This document shows, piece by piece, positions 50,313 to 63,500 of a stretch of DNA of 64,000 nt. Source of the stretch: Pachyseris speciosa (taxonomy: Eukaryota > Cnidaria > Anthozoa > Scleractinia > Pachyseridae); the NCBI GenBank assembly GCA_016490735.1, contig JAEMWC010000095.1, positions 1,261,501 through 1,325,500 of the forward strand, written 5' to 3'. The translations under genes were made by a program, and so were the position numbers. The notes beneath the pieces are model-generated. The model was not told the DNA's origin and ran no database searches. It was given only the letters and a program-made list of their open reading frames with translations. Each line of letters begins with the position of its first letter. Positions within the stretch are counted from its first letter, which is position 1.

Positions 50313-53300
50313 ATGTCAAAGGTATGTTCTGTTGTAAATTTATTTATAAATTCTCGTACGTGCTTTTTCTTTAAACCTAGTTTCTGTTCCTGTCCTGTTT
50401 TTATAGGATAGCGAGCTTTCCTATGCACATCGAGGCGCTAGACTGTTGGAACTAATTGATGAAGGCTGGCAGAAAGACAAGCTGCCGAATGATGGTAAGT
50501 TTGTCGGGATACCTTTTGAAGCAGACGTAGATGTAAGCTTTCTGATTCTCGAAAACTATCTGGTTGAAAATTGAAAATGGTTTGGTTTGGGGTTCGCACA
50601 ACTTAGGCATACACGTAAAACTGATTTGAGGGTTGCCATCGAGAGAGATCTAAGATTAGAGGTAATATTCGTTTGTTTACCTCAAAAGAGCTCTAAATAT
50701 AGAATTTCCTGGCGTTTGAGGCAGGACGGATACCAAGGGGGAGGGGGGTACTCCCAGAAAAATTGGGTGGAGGTGTGCGGCCCACTTCCTGAAACCCTTA
50801 CCCTATTACCATATTTCAGACTTAGAATGCATAGCTGACGGTTTTGGTTATGTTGGGGCATGCGAGTGAGTGACGAAGCCACCAGGAGAATGGAGCGGAG
50901 GGCAACAAGAAACCACCTGTCTGTATTTGGGGCCTTTTTGAGTAGTCCGTACGCCAGCGTATGGACCATTTTGATTGGATCAGATTCTATGCATGCCAAT
51001 CAAATGGTTTGCTAGGACCTGTTCACATGGAGGTGGGGGATCCCAGGCAGGTGAGGTCCCCCACCTAGGTGGGGTTACCACGCTCTCCATACAATCTCTC
51101 TTTTTTTCTTGATAGCGTTCACATGTGAGGTGGGGTACCTCATCCAGGCAGGTTACCCGGTCAGCCAGGGTGGGTAACCCGCCAAGCTGAGGTGAGTTTT
51201 CTCCATGTGAATGCTGGAGGTGAGGTGGGGTGAGGTTCATCTGGGCAATTATCTCTGAATTCTTTTGTTAATTCTTGGTTTTCAGTCATGTGTAAGTCAC
51301 GCAAGTAAAAAAATAAAATCGTCAACCATTCAATAGATAAAGTGAAGAAATTGAGATATTGTAGAAGAGTAATAAATAAACAATATGCCCAAGCTTCATG
51401 GCTGTGCAACGTCCCATACTCGAGTTATTCATCAAAATGTACCACTCAAACTTATTGATGAGCTCCTACATAGTGACTGGAAACGAGTGAAAAACATCTG
51501 GAACTTACTTAAGCTATCTCAAAGGCTTTCTTCGCTCTGTTGAGCAAGCAAACTTTCACATAGACAGTTCTTTTGTCATATTGGCTTTTAAAACCTTAAA
51601 AACACACGGTGAATCAATGTTTTCATTTACATGATATGCTTGTGGGCAGACATCTGTTATGTTGCACACTGTGAAAAACTATAAAATGCAAACTGCTCTA
51701 TTTTCAAAACAAAGCAAGGTACTGAGCTGAAAACGTGGAAGCAGATACATTTCTAATATGTCTTTTACATGATGAAGATAAAAATGAAAAAATCTGTTTA
51801 CTTTTGACTTTTAGTTTTTGATGACATCATGTGAAAACCTCACCCCACCCTCTATTTTCAAAACAAAGCAAGGTACTGAGCTGAAAACGTGGAAGCAGAT
51901 ACATTTCTAATATGTCTTTTACATGATGAAGATAAAAATGAAAAAATCTGTTTACTTTTGACTTTTAGTTTTTGATGACATCATGTGAAAACCTCACCCC
52001 AGCGCCCCGGGGTTGCATGTGAAGGCTAGCTTTTTTTGGACCAAGGGTAGGTGGGGGACCTAACCTGCCTAGGGTCCCCCACCTCCATGTGAACAGGCCA
52101 CATGCATAACAGCCATAAGTCAATGGGACTTTGCCGAGTGCTAAAATCATGTAGATGTCATGTAGATGTTAATCTCCCAGGGAGAGCTCCAAAATGAATG
52201 TGTAAATTTTTTTCTGTGAGAAGCAAAGCAAAATGACAGAGGAAGCATTAGCTATAGCTTCATTTAGCCTTAATATTCAACGAGATGACAAAGAAATTGT
52301 TGTCCACGGACTTAGGCAAGAGGATGATCTTCACAGTATATGCACTACCCAAACAATTATCCTCAATTAGAACATGCGAGATTATAATTTCCATGACCAG
52401 ATTTCAGAAATGTTGTCCCTGAACTACATGGTTGGGGAGCTGTCGTCTGAAACTGTAAATATGGTGAAAGAGCAGAGATAGTCCACTGTAATTTCTTTAC
52501 TGCTCTTCAAAAGCAGTGCTGGAGAAGCCATTTCTTGCGGTGATTAAAACAAAACAGCAAACTCCATTGAGTTGTGAATTGGGGATTGTTGTTGACGAGT
52601 GCAACCCATAAGTTTCATATTACCATCTGGATCATCAAAAACTGTCAACAGGTTGTCAAATATATTAGGCGGTGGCAGTTGAAAATGCAGTGAATCCTGG
52701 AAGGCAGTTTCTTCCGTGGCTTTGCTTCATTTTCGCAGCTTCTACGCTTGCTTGCGTGCTCCCTAACAAAACCGCCAGCTACGCAGGCTATTTTAGACCA
52801 AAATCTGCGATTTTCCCTACCCAAAATCAGACCTGAGAAAAAATTTGATACCCTATTTCAGATCTATTTCACATACACGGTTGGCGTAAACATAATTAAA
52901 AGGCGAAAAAGAAGGGCTTTTGTTTGTGGTCTTATCACCTATGGTGAAAAAGTAGCTTCTTCTAAAAAAAAACATACCCAATTCAAGACTAGAGTGCACA
53001 AAACATACTCTATTTCAGACTAAAATGTCCCCCCCCACCCCCAGCCAGGTAGGGAGATCAAGCTATGTCAAATAAACAATCCAATGACCCAATTTGGTTG
53101 CGACTCACTGCATTTGCCCGAGTTGTTTATGTTCCCAGCATGCCAATCAATGAAATTTGATAATCAATTTTAATTGATAGTAATTAACCAATTGATATCA
53201 GAAATCAATGAAAATCGGAGATCGAAAGAGTTGCAAGTATCAATTTTTTATCAATTTTCATTGATTTTCATCAATTTTTATCTACCATATTGATTGTCAA

Positions 53301-56300
53301 TGGTAATCATTTAATATATAGACTTAGCCAAGCCTAAAAGCGGAGCTCCACGATTATTATTTTTTTACTGGCAGTGAGCAACACCGCATGGCTTTCCTTG
53401 GGCCAATATTTTATGTTTAGAGCAGTCAACAGGACAGACTGACTGGAATTGACCACGGTTCAAAACCTCAAAACATTACAAGAAAACAATACAGTCGACG
53501 CGTGTGTTTGTTCGAAAAAAAATTTAGCAATCAAAGAATGATCAAATATTTTCATCCAACATCGTTGGATGAGCATGTTTGACGGTTTAGCCACCTCTCA
53601 CAATAGTGCATTAAATGGCTTTCCATGTTTGATCTAAACTCAAGCATGTCCATCCAAAATTTTGCATTACGAACAAATGTTTGATCTTTTAGCCACTCCA
53701 ACAAACAAATTGTGTACAAACAGTAAAAAAGACACCGTATGAGCCATAATATGCAAAAGTCATCTTTTGGACTCACTTGGTCCTGTGTTTGGTCAAACAT
53801 TGTTTTGCGTTTAGCTACCAAATGTTATGCTTGACAAACATGAAATTGGATGAAAATGTTTGATCTTTTAGCCGGGACTTAACAAACATATTTTGTAGTA
53901 ATTTAAGCTTAGACATAAGCCTAAATGTCATAGAAAAGAGAAAAAGGAAAACAATCCTGATAGTTTGGATAGGTAATCACATGGGGCCGAGTAAATATCA
54001 CTTGTGCCAGTTTTCAGAAAGTTGCTGAAATTGCCCTCGTCGCACAAAACATAAGTGATACTAATCCTAAATTTTTACGAGGACTCATTGCCATTACGTG
54101 TTAATAACATAAGGGCAAACGTTTCTTTCAGTTCTTTATAACTGTAGAAACACAGACATTGAAAAACATGTAGTCACTCGTTCACTTGCAGACAACAAAC
54201 AAACAATTTGACTAGCTACTTCTTTGTGTCCAAAACGAGTAGATTGTTATTTATATCCAGTCGAGACAAAAATACAAGTTTCATTCCGGAACAAAAGTAA
54301 CCACGATTAAACCAAATGCTAAGCTTCAATTTATTTAAGTTACCTGTGTTGTCGAGCTTTCTACCACTTGAAAATATGCATCGATCTACCATAGTAAAAA
54401 CACGCATCTACAAAAACAGCAAATGGTTTGTCCAAAGAAAGAACTTCTTCCACTAAGTTTGAGCTACATTGTTCTCGTTCCTCCCATTAATGCCGGTGAA
54501 TTGTTAAGTGAACTTTCTTGGTGAGCTGCAAGATACTGAGGTAAAATGAACAAGCCCTTGAAGCTTTAAATCATTTTGTTTTTCAACCACACAGTCCGGG
54601 CGCCATACAAGTGGATCCAAAATTTAAGAATTTCCTGAGAAAAACCTTTTGCTCTTCCATTTCATCAGTTGAAAATTCACGAAGTACCTTTTACGTAGTT
54701 CTTGATTTTTATGCCTTTTACCCGAAAGACAGAAGCTGAACTTCGAAGATGAAGTTGTTTAGCTCAAAATGAAGAAACCAACTGAACGTGAAGTCTCGAG
54801 CTGCAGAAAGCGCATGAAAAATTAAGCCTCGTTTGGGTTTGGGTGTCCCACACCTGGCTTGAGCCTGCGATACAATTGAAAACCAGTACCTGGTCAGCGA
54901 TCAACTTCAAAAAAACAGCTGACCTTGATGAGGTCTTAACTTAAGCCCGCGATATGGTCACAAAATGCTGGTCAGCGGATACCTTGTTTTGACAGGTGTC
55001 AATTGGCAATAACATGGATGTCCAATATCAAAGATGTGCACTGTAAACTAGCCTGTCAGTTGGAGTATGGCCGACATTTCAGATCGCATACATGGAAGGG
55101 AGGATGTATGGGCGTACGTATGGTGACTTAAACCAAATTTTCTTGAATAGATGGGTTACCATATTTTCTTAATCATGGTGCTCCAATTGGCGGCCCTTTG
55201 GGCCACTGGAGCTCCGCTGATAATGATGTCAGATACGTTTGAGCTACACGTTAGCTCAAAAGAGATCTGTTGTTGAATTGCAGCTGAAAACTTGATTGAA
55301 AGTGTGTTCAAAACTCTCTTTGAAAAGTCTGATTAGTTGAATAAAACATTCATTTCACCCATCATTTGACGACTCACAAGACTTCGGCAAGACTGACTTG
55401 AGTCCACGCTAACAGATGCGTAATGTATTTGTGTCGATTTCCAATATCAATTGATTAATTACTATTGATTAAATCAATTTTATCGATTATTGAATTTCAT
55501 TGGTTGGGCACACTTCAAACATTAACATCTTGGGCAAATGTAGTGAGTCGTAACCAAACTGGGTCATTGGATTGTTTATTTGTCTTTCACCAATTGATAA
55601 TAATCAATCAATTTTTATCTATAATTTGATCATATTGATTGGTTTCCGATGATTGATTTTCATCAATTGGGTATGCCAGGTTATGTCACCAATTAACCTG
55701 CAATGAGGAGACTTTGTATTTTTCGACAATATATCATTTAGATCTAAGTGGTTGAAACTTCTTATTTGTAATATATGTGTCTCCCTTCTGTGTTCATTGC
55801 GGGGAGCAGGGTTGACGTAGTGGTGAGAGCGCTCGCCTTCCACCAATGTGTCCCAGGTTCGATTCCCGGACTGGGTGTCATAAGTGGGCTGAGCTTGTTG
55901 GTTCTCTACTCAGTGCTCCGAGAGGTTTTTCTCCGGGTACTCCAGTTTTCCCCTCTCCCCAAAAACCAACATTTGATTTCATTTGATTTCAGTTCAGTTG
56001 ATTTAATTTGACTTTATTTGTTTCTGTATTTGCTCGGCCCCACTAGCCTTTGTGCTATAAATACTACCGAGGGTAAATAAAGGTTATTACTATTACTATT
56101 ACTATTACAAATCCTTTTTTGCAATATTTAAAGATCGTGTGTTCACAAGTTTGTCTTGAAGATGTTTACATTCTCAATTACAAAATGTATTTTGATTGGC
56201 CACTATACCCCACAATGTAAATATGAAAATTGTGGCTTTCCTCAGATGTTTTCCCCACCTTAAGAGACATATTACCATTGTCTTGTTGAAAGTTCAAGTT

Positions 56301-58214
56301 GTCTTGATTTCTTCCTTGATCTTGATCTTTTTCTTCATTTTTTTAGCCACCAATTTCCTCTTAGACATTTTGTCAAATGCACATGGGTCAGCAGGTCATG
56401 TTACATTACGCACTGCAGCCAGTCAAGTGTGAAGCAGCCAATCACGCAAATTTTTATACTATTTCCAAATATGGTCATGTTTACAAGTTTTTTTTTTCAT
56501 GTCATGGCTTCTTCAATGGAAAATTTCACATTCACTTTATCCAAAGATAATTGGAGAAAACAACGTAATAACTATGAATTTTACACACCATTCGGTGGAC
56601 CAAACAGACCGTGAAAAAAATCATCGGCAGTTTAGAATAAGTCTCTATTTCTTGTCATGTTTGTACTGACACCTCAACTTTGCTAAGTTCATATATCTTA
56701 ATAAATAGTATTTCAAAGCTCTAATTTTTTCCTTTTTAAAACCACAACTGCATATTTACATTATAGGGGACAATTTTGGTGCAGCCACTAGAATCCTCAT
56801 GGGAGCACAAGAATGTCACAGTACTTGGACAATGTGGTTTGCTTTCACAAATGAAAACATGGCCACATGATTCCATGTGCCACATGCCACGTGATTCCTA
56901 TTGTGCATTTTGCTGCACAGGAAAAAAAGACCGGAATCTAACATAACTTATCACTAATATTGCTTAAGTATCCAGAGTATGTACTAAGTTTTCTTGTGTT
57001 TATGCCACAATTTGAGCAAAATTCTGTTTGTTGAATTTTGTAAGTGGCTATATAATGTCCCTTAAATTCTTTCAAAGAGTGAACTAAAATCTGAGGAGCA
57101 CTGTAATCTTTGTAGGCCAATGACAATGTTCAGCATACAAGGAGCTGCATGGATGTATCATGAATGCGATAATTATTGCACTCATGCATTTTTTGAACTA
57201 TAGTAACAGTAGTGTCCATTGTAATATGCCTTGTTCTACAAGAGCCTCCAGCATATGAAGGGGTGTCTGGAAAAAAAGTCCTAAGTGACATCTCATCAGC
57301 TGTTAGATTCTCATTCAAATTGCCTTTTACTTGCTTGTAACACAAAGAGAGAATTTAACTGAACACCAAGAGTCACTTAGGGCTTTATTCCATGCACCCT
57401 TCATATGTAAATGAGGTTGGCACCATGAGCTCTTCTAAATGGTGTCCATTAAAAATAACGGTAATAAAGGGTAAGTTCCATTTATGATCCAACCCCCATC
57501 TTTCCAACTTGGGTGAACGGGATTCAAGCTTCAAGTAGTTTTTGTTTTTTTCGTTAGCTTCTTTGTCGATCCATGGGCATCATGTTGACCATTAAGAGTT
57601 TCTAGCATCTATTTTCTCCTCACAATGTAAGTCACCAGAATAATGGTATCAAAGTGACTCCTGGTTAAATTCTTCCAACAACTGTCATAAGAAAAGTATG
57701 ACAACAGTGAGGAGAATATGCATGTGGATATCAGGGGTCAAAGAGTTCATAGAAGAGTTTTACATCAAGAGGCAAACGTGTCTGTTCATCTTTCATCTCT
57801 TAGTGCCTGAAGCTTAAACCATCTCTTAGTGCCTGATTAAACCTAGAAAATCATCATCAAACATCAATGTCTTTATGAGTTAACATCTTCCAATACAAAA
57901 GGAAAAAAGATATGTAATGAAGCTAATGAATGTCGATTTATTGTTTTTGTTTTCAGAAATTTCTGTGCCAGAATTTGAACTTCCACCAGTGGATGACAGT
58001 GATCGTGAGTAATTTTAATGGTTTGTTTCTTGTTATCTTGTGATCCCCAAATAAAAACCCACATTATACTGCCAGATAATCTCACCAACAAAAACATTAT
58101 TTTTCTCAACATACAGACAATGGTGCAACAGACTCATTAAAGGAACAAGAACAAAAGTGGACAGATTTAGGAATACAACAGCTACAGGAGTCACAACACA
58201 ACACTGGAAACTAG
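50313..58214 (+). CDS. ANAPC13: ANAPC13: anaphase-promoting complex subunit 13 (4 exons)
   Basis: Coding exons are 50313-50321, 50407-50494, 57957-58004 and 58117-58214, with GT/AG introns and phases that join, giving 80 residues (vertebrate about 74). The N-terminus MSK-DSEL is followed by RGARLLELIDEGWQKDKLP, then a proline-rich acidic segment (VPEFELPPVDDSD) and the conserved C-terminus SLKEQEQKWTDLGIQQLQES. ANAPC13 is a small, mostly extended subunit that stabilises the TPR scaffold of the APC/C ubiquitin ligase, which triggers anaphase in the nucleus. The first coding exon is only nine nucleotides and is less certain than the others. Intron 2 is about 7.5 kb and filled with transposons. 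Confidence 0.88.
50735..50830. repeat. Partial copy of the GGGTGGGTACTCCC repeat
   Basis: GGGGGAGGGGGGTACTCCC...GGAGGTGTGCGGCCCACTTCC...CCTTACCCTATTAC resembles an end of the repeat at 25597-26070. It lies in ANAPC13 intron 2. Confidence 0.5.
51016..52089. mobile_element. DNA transposon with TIR GACCTGTTCACATGGAGGTGGGGGA
   Basis: The left end GACCTGTTCACATGGAGGTGGGGGATCCCAGGCAGGT and the right end ACCTGCCTAGGGTCCCCCACCTCCATGTGAACAGGCC are inverted. Subterminal copies of AGGTGGGG/CCCCACC occur at 51060-51240. No transposase was found, so it is non-autonomous. It lies in ANAPC13 intron 2. Confidence 0.75.
51696..52001. repeat. Nearly identical tandem duplication, 154-bp unit
   Basis: CTCTATTTTCAAAACAAAGCAAGG...GATGACATCATGTGAAAACCTCACCCCA occurs at 51696-51849 and again from 51850 to about 52001 with no difference that I can see. 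It lies within the transposon at 51016-52089. Confidence 0.85.
52090..53065. other. ANAPC13 intron 2, no gene recognised
   Basis: The frame at 52748-53023 on plus has no motif. The stretch 52795-53040 (AAAATCAGACCTGAG, CTATTTCAGA, a C-run) looks like a degraded interspersed repeat. Confidence 0.35.
53066..55588. mobile_element. 2.5-kb element with about 150-bp terminal inverted repeats
   Basis: The left arm GTCAAATAAACAATCCAATGACCC...GACTCACTGCATTTGCCC (53066-53213) matches the reverse complement of the right arm (55438-55588), ending GGGTCATTGGATTGTTTATTTG. The interior includes several TTTGATCTTTTAGCC motifs between 53570 and 53880 but no transposase frame. Flanks contain many CAATTGAT/ATCAATT motifs. 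It is non-autonomous or decayed. Confidence 0.7.
55800..56105 (+). mobile_element. tRNA-derived SINE, copy 2 of family A
   Basis: A box GACGTAGTGGTGAGAGCGCTC and B box GGTTCGATTCC, body CATAAGTGGGCTGAGC...GTTGGTTCTCTACTC...CTCCGAGAGGTTTTTCTCCGGGTACTCC, and an (ATTACT)n tail at about 56079-56108. It shares head and body with 6808-7040 and is better preserved. Confidence 0.88.
56110..57956. other. Distal part of ANAPC13 intron 2
   Basis: No exon besides those listed. A fragment at 56898-56950 (TCCTATTGTGCATTTTGCTGCACAGG) is shared with 13668-13745. Other frames lack support. Confidence 0.35.
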
Positions 58215-59471
58215 ACAAGCTGCATCATGCAAACTCTTCAAGAGGCTTTTTCTTTTTTGGTGTTGTGGAGGAAGCCTGTTGGGGAGAGGGGGGTCTTTAT
58301 GTCCCCTTTCTGAGTTTCATAAGGTGCACATGTCACTGTCAGAATTTCATCAAAAGTCACTGATATTGATATTGGAAATGTTTCACATAAATGTGTTCTT
58401 GTAATTCTGTCACCAATACATACTATCCATAGTTATCAATTAAACTGAATAGCCTTGGAAAATGCGAGATGGGACTTCAGAGCAGAGACCCAGAGAAGGG
58501 TAAATTTGCAGCCAAGGGTATGTTTCACTTTTGTAAAATACAATTTCTTCTGCATGACAGCCTGCAAGTCACTGTCTAATTAAAAAAAAATCGCCAACAT
58601 CATTGTCCATTTTGCTTTTCTCTTTGTCACTGTTGTAATTTCATGTGAGCGGTCTTGTTTGTCTTCATTCCAGCTCCTTCGTGTAGCCATTTTAGAACTG
58701 TGTTGCCTGTCGTAATTTACCCTAACAGGGCCTCTGTGGAGCCGAGCAGAGAATCAAGTGACCGTTTACTTTAATCTTGAGACATTTTATCATGAAAAGT
58801 TAATATCTTTTTAAGCAGGAGCTGATTTTGTTTTTAATTAGCTGTTTTGGTTTGTTCCAGACAAGAAGTTGATACCAATAGACAGTAGATATTGTTTAAG
58901 TGTCATAGGGTTGTTACAAGCAACTTTAAGCCTACGTTTGAGACCTGCAGAGCTGCCCCCAGCTGCCAACAACATCAGTTTTAACCACAAGAGGTGTTTT
59001 GATGTGTAGTCTATACAGGAGGAGATCTTTCAAATCATGTTTTTGAATTACTCTGATGGAGTTGTAAACAGAAAAAGCACGGAATTGTCATGAATGGCTG
59101 CTCAGTGAGTAAGACACCAGAAAACAGGGAACAACAAAAAAAATGAGAATGAAAGCCAATGCAAGTGAGCACAAAAAGTTAAAAAGCTGTGCATATGCCT
59201 GAAATATTCAAATTTGATGGGAAGCGCCCTAAACGTAAAAGATACGTCTAATTATTTCAAAGTTGTCTTTTTTGAACTAGCCTTTAGCCCAAATAACCCC
59301 TAATGGTGTCTCTATGGGCATCCTTGCCATATGCTTCTCTTTCATTTGTTATTTAATATCTTTTGCATTTTAAAATATATTTATATTGTAACATAGTGGA
59401 ACAAAAATGGCAAAAAATAAACTGAAACTGAAACAGATAGAAATGCCTGTAAAGTGCGGTTTTGGTCATTA

Positions 59472-59678
59472 GAGTGGTTTTCAATTGAGTGTTGAAAGTA
59501 ATTCTGGTTTACTTTCATATTGGTTTTGCATTACTTCGTTCTGTGATTGGCCAAGAAAACTTGCGCCACTTTCTCAACCAATGAGAAGGCAAAACCAAAA
59601 CCAATCCTGATTTGCATGCACATATTTTCCCTCGCTTTGCATTGGCTAAATGTAATAGCTTCGTATTCTGATTGGCTC
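59472..59678. repeat. TA-flanked MITE, right end missing
   Basis: It matches the left three quarters of the copy at 7846-8105, starting GAGTGGTTTTCAATTGAGTG after TA (59470-59471), and stops abruptly after GTATTCTGATTGGCTC. Confidence 0.8.
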
Positions 59679-60141
59679 CTGGGATTTTTGCCTCAATGAC
59701 AGGCAGTAAATGCCATTTGCTTTAATATAACTCCACTCATGCTGGGTATCCTGTGACACCCTAGCTTTCAATCCAGGAGTAGAGACAGGGATCCATAATC
59801 CCAACCACTGTGCTCCAGAAACCAGCTTAAAGTGCACATGAATTGAGAATTAACTACCAATATTGTTTTAGATTTTTACTTAGCTTATATTCACCATGGG
59901 GGAGAAGGCGAAACTTTCATTGCATTTTAAAATAAGTTCCAGCTACTTTTAGTAAATTATTTTCCCGTCAAAATATTTCTTAAAACACCTAATTTCATAT
60001 TGGAGAAAAACACTGGCTTTGAAATTTCAGTCCATGTGCACTTTAAGCTCACACAGTACAATTACCACCCTTAATTCTTTGCAAATTAATTATTTGCAAT
60101 GAAGAAGAAAAAACAAAGCAACAAAAATAATTTGAATGTGT

Positions 60142-60147
60142 TTTATT
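60142..60147 (-). terminator. Candidate WDPCP polyadenylation signal
   Basis: The minus strand reads CTGTAATAAAACAC, giving an AATAAA hexamer about 410 nt after the WDPCP stop codon. It is the nearest canonical hexamer I found on that strand. Confidence 0.35.
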
Positions 60148-60558
60148 ACAGATGATAAATACTTTACAAAATGGAGACAACTTTTTGGTGTTGGTTGTAA
60201 ACATGTACTTGTACAGACCAAGCCTTTTACATGTATCAGCAAGTACACAAATGCCCTGCTTTGGTATTAAAAATAAACCTGACACAATAAAACCCCACTT
60301 GTAATAAGACACTTGAATGGACACAACATGGTGGGTGATGCAGCTGGCTTGTAAACTTCTTTTTTTCTATAAACCTGACCTTTATGTACATACCTCAACC
60401 AAAGAAAGGAAGTGCTAAAGAAATTGATTGTAATAAAGTAATTCATGTTCTACAGTATTTCATAGTTTTACACATTGATTCGATTCTGTGTCACAGAATT
60501 ATTGGTAACTATTACTTTCCTATTTGATATCACACAATAAATAGATCCATACATGTAT

Positions 60559-63500
60559 TTACACCACACCAAAATGTACAATTTTTAGGTTTGCTGCTGG
60601 GCTTCCACTGTCTTCTAAGGCATCAAGATCCAGCTGTTGAAAGAAATCATTGACAATGAACAAACAGCCCTATCAGCCCCAAGACTGAAATATTGATTCG
60701 TCTTTTTCTGTGAGAATCAGGGGATATGCCTGAAGAAACCAGGGGAGCCATAAAAAATGTTAAATCTGCAAGGTTTGGTGTTTGTCTGATGGTTGCTGTT
60801 ATTAATGATTCATTGTATTGTACCTCATCAACATCTTGTCCTGAATAGTGACCTGCAACAAATCAATCAATCAATTAATCAATATTAGTTGTAGCAATAA
60901 TAATTCAGTCACTCAACTTTAATTAAAGAGGGCCACACTTATTTAACAACTTGACACTTTAGGGAGCAAAACTCATGGACATTTGCAGTATTTGAGTTAC
61001 CTAAAAATGTCATCATCATCATCGCTGTTAAAATGGCCATGCCAAGGGGGGTATAGAGTGAGGTTATTTAAATGGGCAAACCAAAAAATCAAAAGAACTC
61101 TGCTTCAATAGCCATTTTGCCCCTGGGCAGCATAGTAGTATCAATAGGTGATGTCAGTGATATCTTTACCATTGGGCAATCCAGAGATGTGTACACTATA
61201 TCAATAGGGGGGGCCTTCCTTACATGATGATAAATGAGAACAACTCACTTCTTTGGGCTCCTTGTAACATTAAGATAGCTCCATCATCGTCTTCTTCCCC
61301 TAACGGCATGAAGTGTTGAGGAGTGAGAGTGTGATTCTGTGTGTAATTATAGTCGTTGTTATGGTAACGAGCTGCTTCTCTCCTCTCCCCATTCACCCTG
61401 TCATCCTCAGTATACGACAGGTCTTCTTCGTCATCATCATATGACTCACCAGTGTCTTAACAACAAAATTGTGTTGTTAGAATTCTTCAAAATGAAAACC
61501 TCTTTTAAAGCAGTTATTATTAGACCTTGAAATAATGGACCACAATAACAAACATACTGGAAAACAGCAATTTGATTGGTTCAGTGAACAGAAACAGGCC
61601 TGCACGGTTTGTGATTGGTTCAGCAAAGAAACTACACTAACAGATAATTTTCTCTATTCCAAATCATCGGTTATCTCTCGCAGTAAACAGTTATGATCAT
61701 TTAAACTAGTAGCAAGTGAAACAAATTGCCATTCTAACTGCAGAAAGTATTCTTCATGCTCAAGTGAAAAGCACTCTTGACTGTTTGTAGCACAAGAGGG
61801 ACCACCAGACCGTGTTCCAGGTAAATTGGAAAATGCTGAATGCAGAAAGTTTTATTCTCAAACCATTTTAATAACTCATGAAGCAAAACCAAAGGTTCAG
61901 ATATGTGATCCTAACTAAGTTAAAATTTGCTTAATTTTTCGCTTTGAATTTATCCAAGAATTATCAATGGTTTTAAAATAACTTAATAATAATTCAATCT
62001 TAATTAAGACTGAAAGAGTGTTTCCTCTGTCATCCAAACACCTTGAGGTTGGTTTAAAGGGGCACTGTTGTGTAAGTTGGGTCTGAACCCAAACATGTGT
62101 TTGCAAAGTGGAACACTTAAAAGGTTATGCACTTTTCCTACAAAGTACTTAATATGTGCATTGTAACTATTTGTGGTTGTCTATGACCCAGATGAGGAGG
62201 AGGAAATGAATTGCAACTTGAAAAAAGTTAGGGTAACTTTTTCAAGTTTCATCATTGTGACCTGAAAAAATTGTCATGAATTAATACTACTTCCTTTTTC
62301 ATTCAAGAAATAATTAGAAATCTACTTCCTCATGTTAGACGGGCCGATTGCATATTAGAAAAAGCACCTCCTCGTGATTTGAACAACTTATGGCAAGAAT
62401 TGCCGTGACAGTGCCCCTTTAAGAAACTCAGCCACACCTTGTTTTTTCAACCCAGGACTCTGTGTCTGGACATTCAATGAAACACATGTTTGATAATTCT
62501 TAAATACTCTTTGTCTTTGGCCATCGTAGCTTAACAAGAAATAACACACCACAGTTTGTGTGTTATTTTTGATAATTCTATTACATGAAGGCTCAGATAA
62601 AGCACACCAAAAATGCTTGACATGTGACATACCTGATGTTAGAGGTTCATTATCAATTTGTATGGCCCTTTGCTTTGCTACTTCAGCCAGGGGATAATTA
62701 CCAAGGTCACAAGCTAGATAGTGAATATCCTTAAAATAGAAAGATTCCAAACAATGCAAACTCAATTATCTGAATGCACTGTTAGTAATCATTTAAAGGT
62801 GACATTGAGTAAAGCCCATGTCCAGTCTTATGGTAGAACTTCTGTGTGGTTACAGAAGTCTTTGACAAGTGTACTTCCTTTAATAATTTTACAGCATGAT
62901 GTATATATGATGATGTAACGTCGTGATGGTGGTGGTGGTGGTGGTGGAGAAAGCGGGCTGGGGGTGGGCAAAAACTGGTCTCAATTGGCTTTCTAAGAAA
63001 CATTCATTTGATAGTCCAGTGATCTCTGTTAAAGTAGCAATTTTCAGTAGGAAAAAGTTTTACTTTGTTTGTAGTTTTTAACCAACAGAGGTGTAATTCA
63101 TATCTTTTAATAATTATATTTCCTTTTGTTTTTGGGAAATACAAATCCATGATCATAAGCAGTCCATAGTAACCCATGGAATAAATTTTGCACCTCTTAA
63201 CACAGGAAACCCATAATTATTACTGAGATTGCTGTGATCATAATAATGAACATATTTAGACATATGATAAACTCCATAATGTTCTGATCTTTCATAGGAC
63301 AATGAAATTTGCATTTTTCATTCCAGCTATGGCTTTTTCAAGCAGACTTTAAGGAATCATACTGGTTTGCAAATAGTAATAATAACAATGACAACAACAA
63401 TAATAGTTGTAACTAATTATTATGATGGTAATCTCATTACTGTAATAACTTCAAATTAGCATTTCTTATGCTCCAAATGTTAATCATGTAGCTTTTGACA

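Larger units (their letters stand above)
58215..60558. other. Tail-to-tail region between ANAPC13 and WDPCP
   Basis: Expected to hold the 3' UTRs of both genes. A plus-strand AATAAA lies at 59416-59421, about 1.2 kb past the ANAPC13 stop, and a minus-strand AATAAA at 60142-60147, about 410 nt past the WDPCP stop. A partial MITE sits at 59472-59678. Confidence 0.45.

Noticed and set aside
53552..53821. 89-codon minus-strand frame in the 2.5-kb element
   Set aside because: The translation comes from repeated TTTGATC/TTAGCC motifs and shows no transposase signature.
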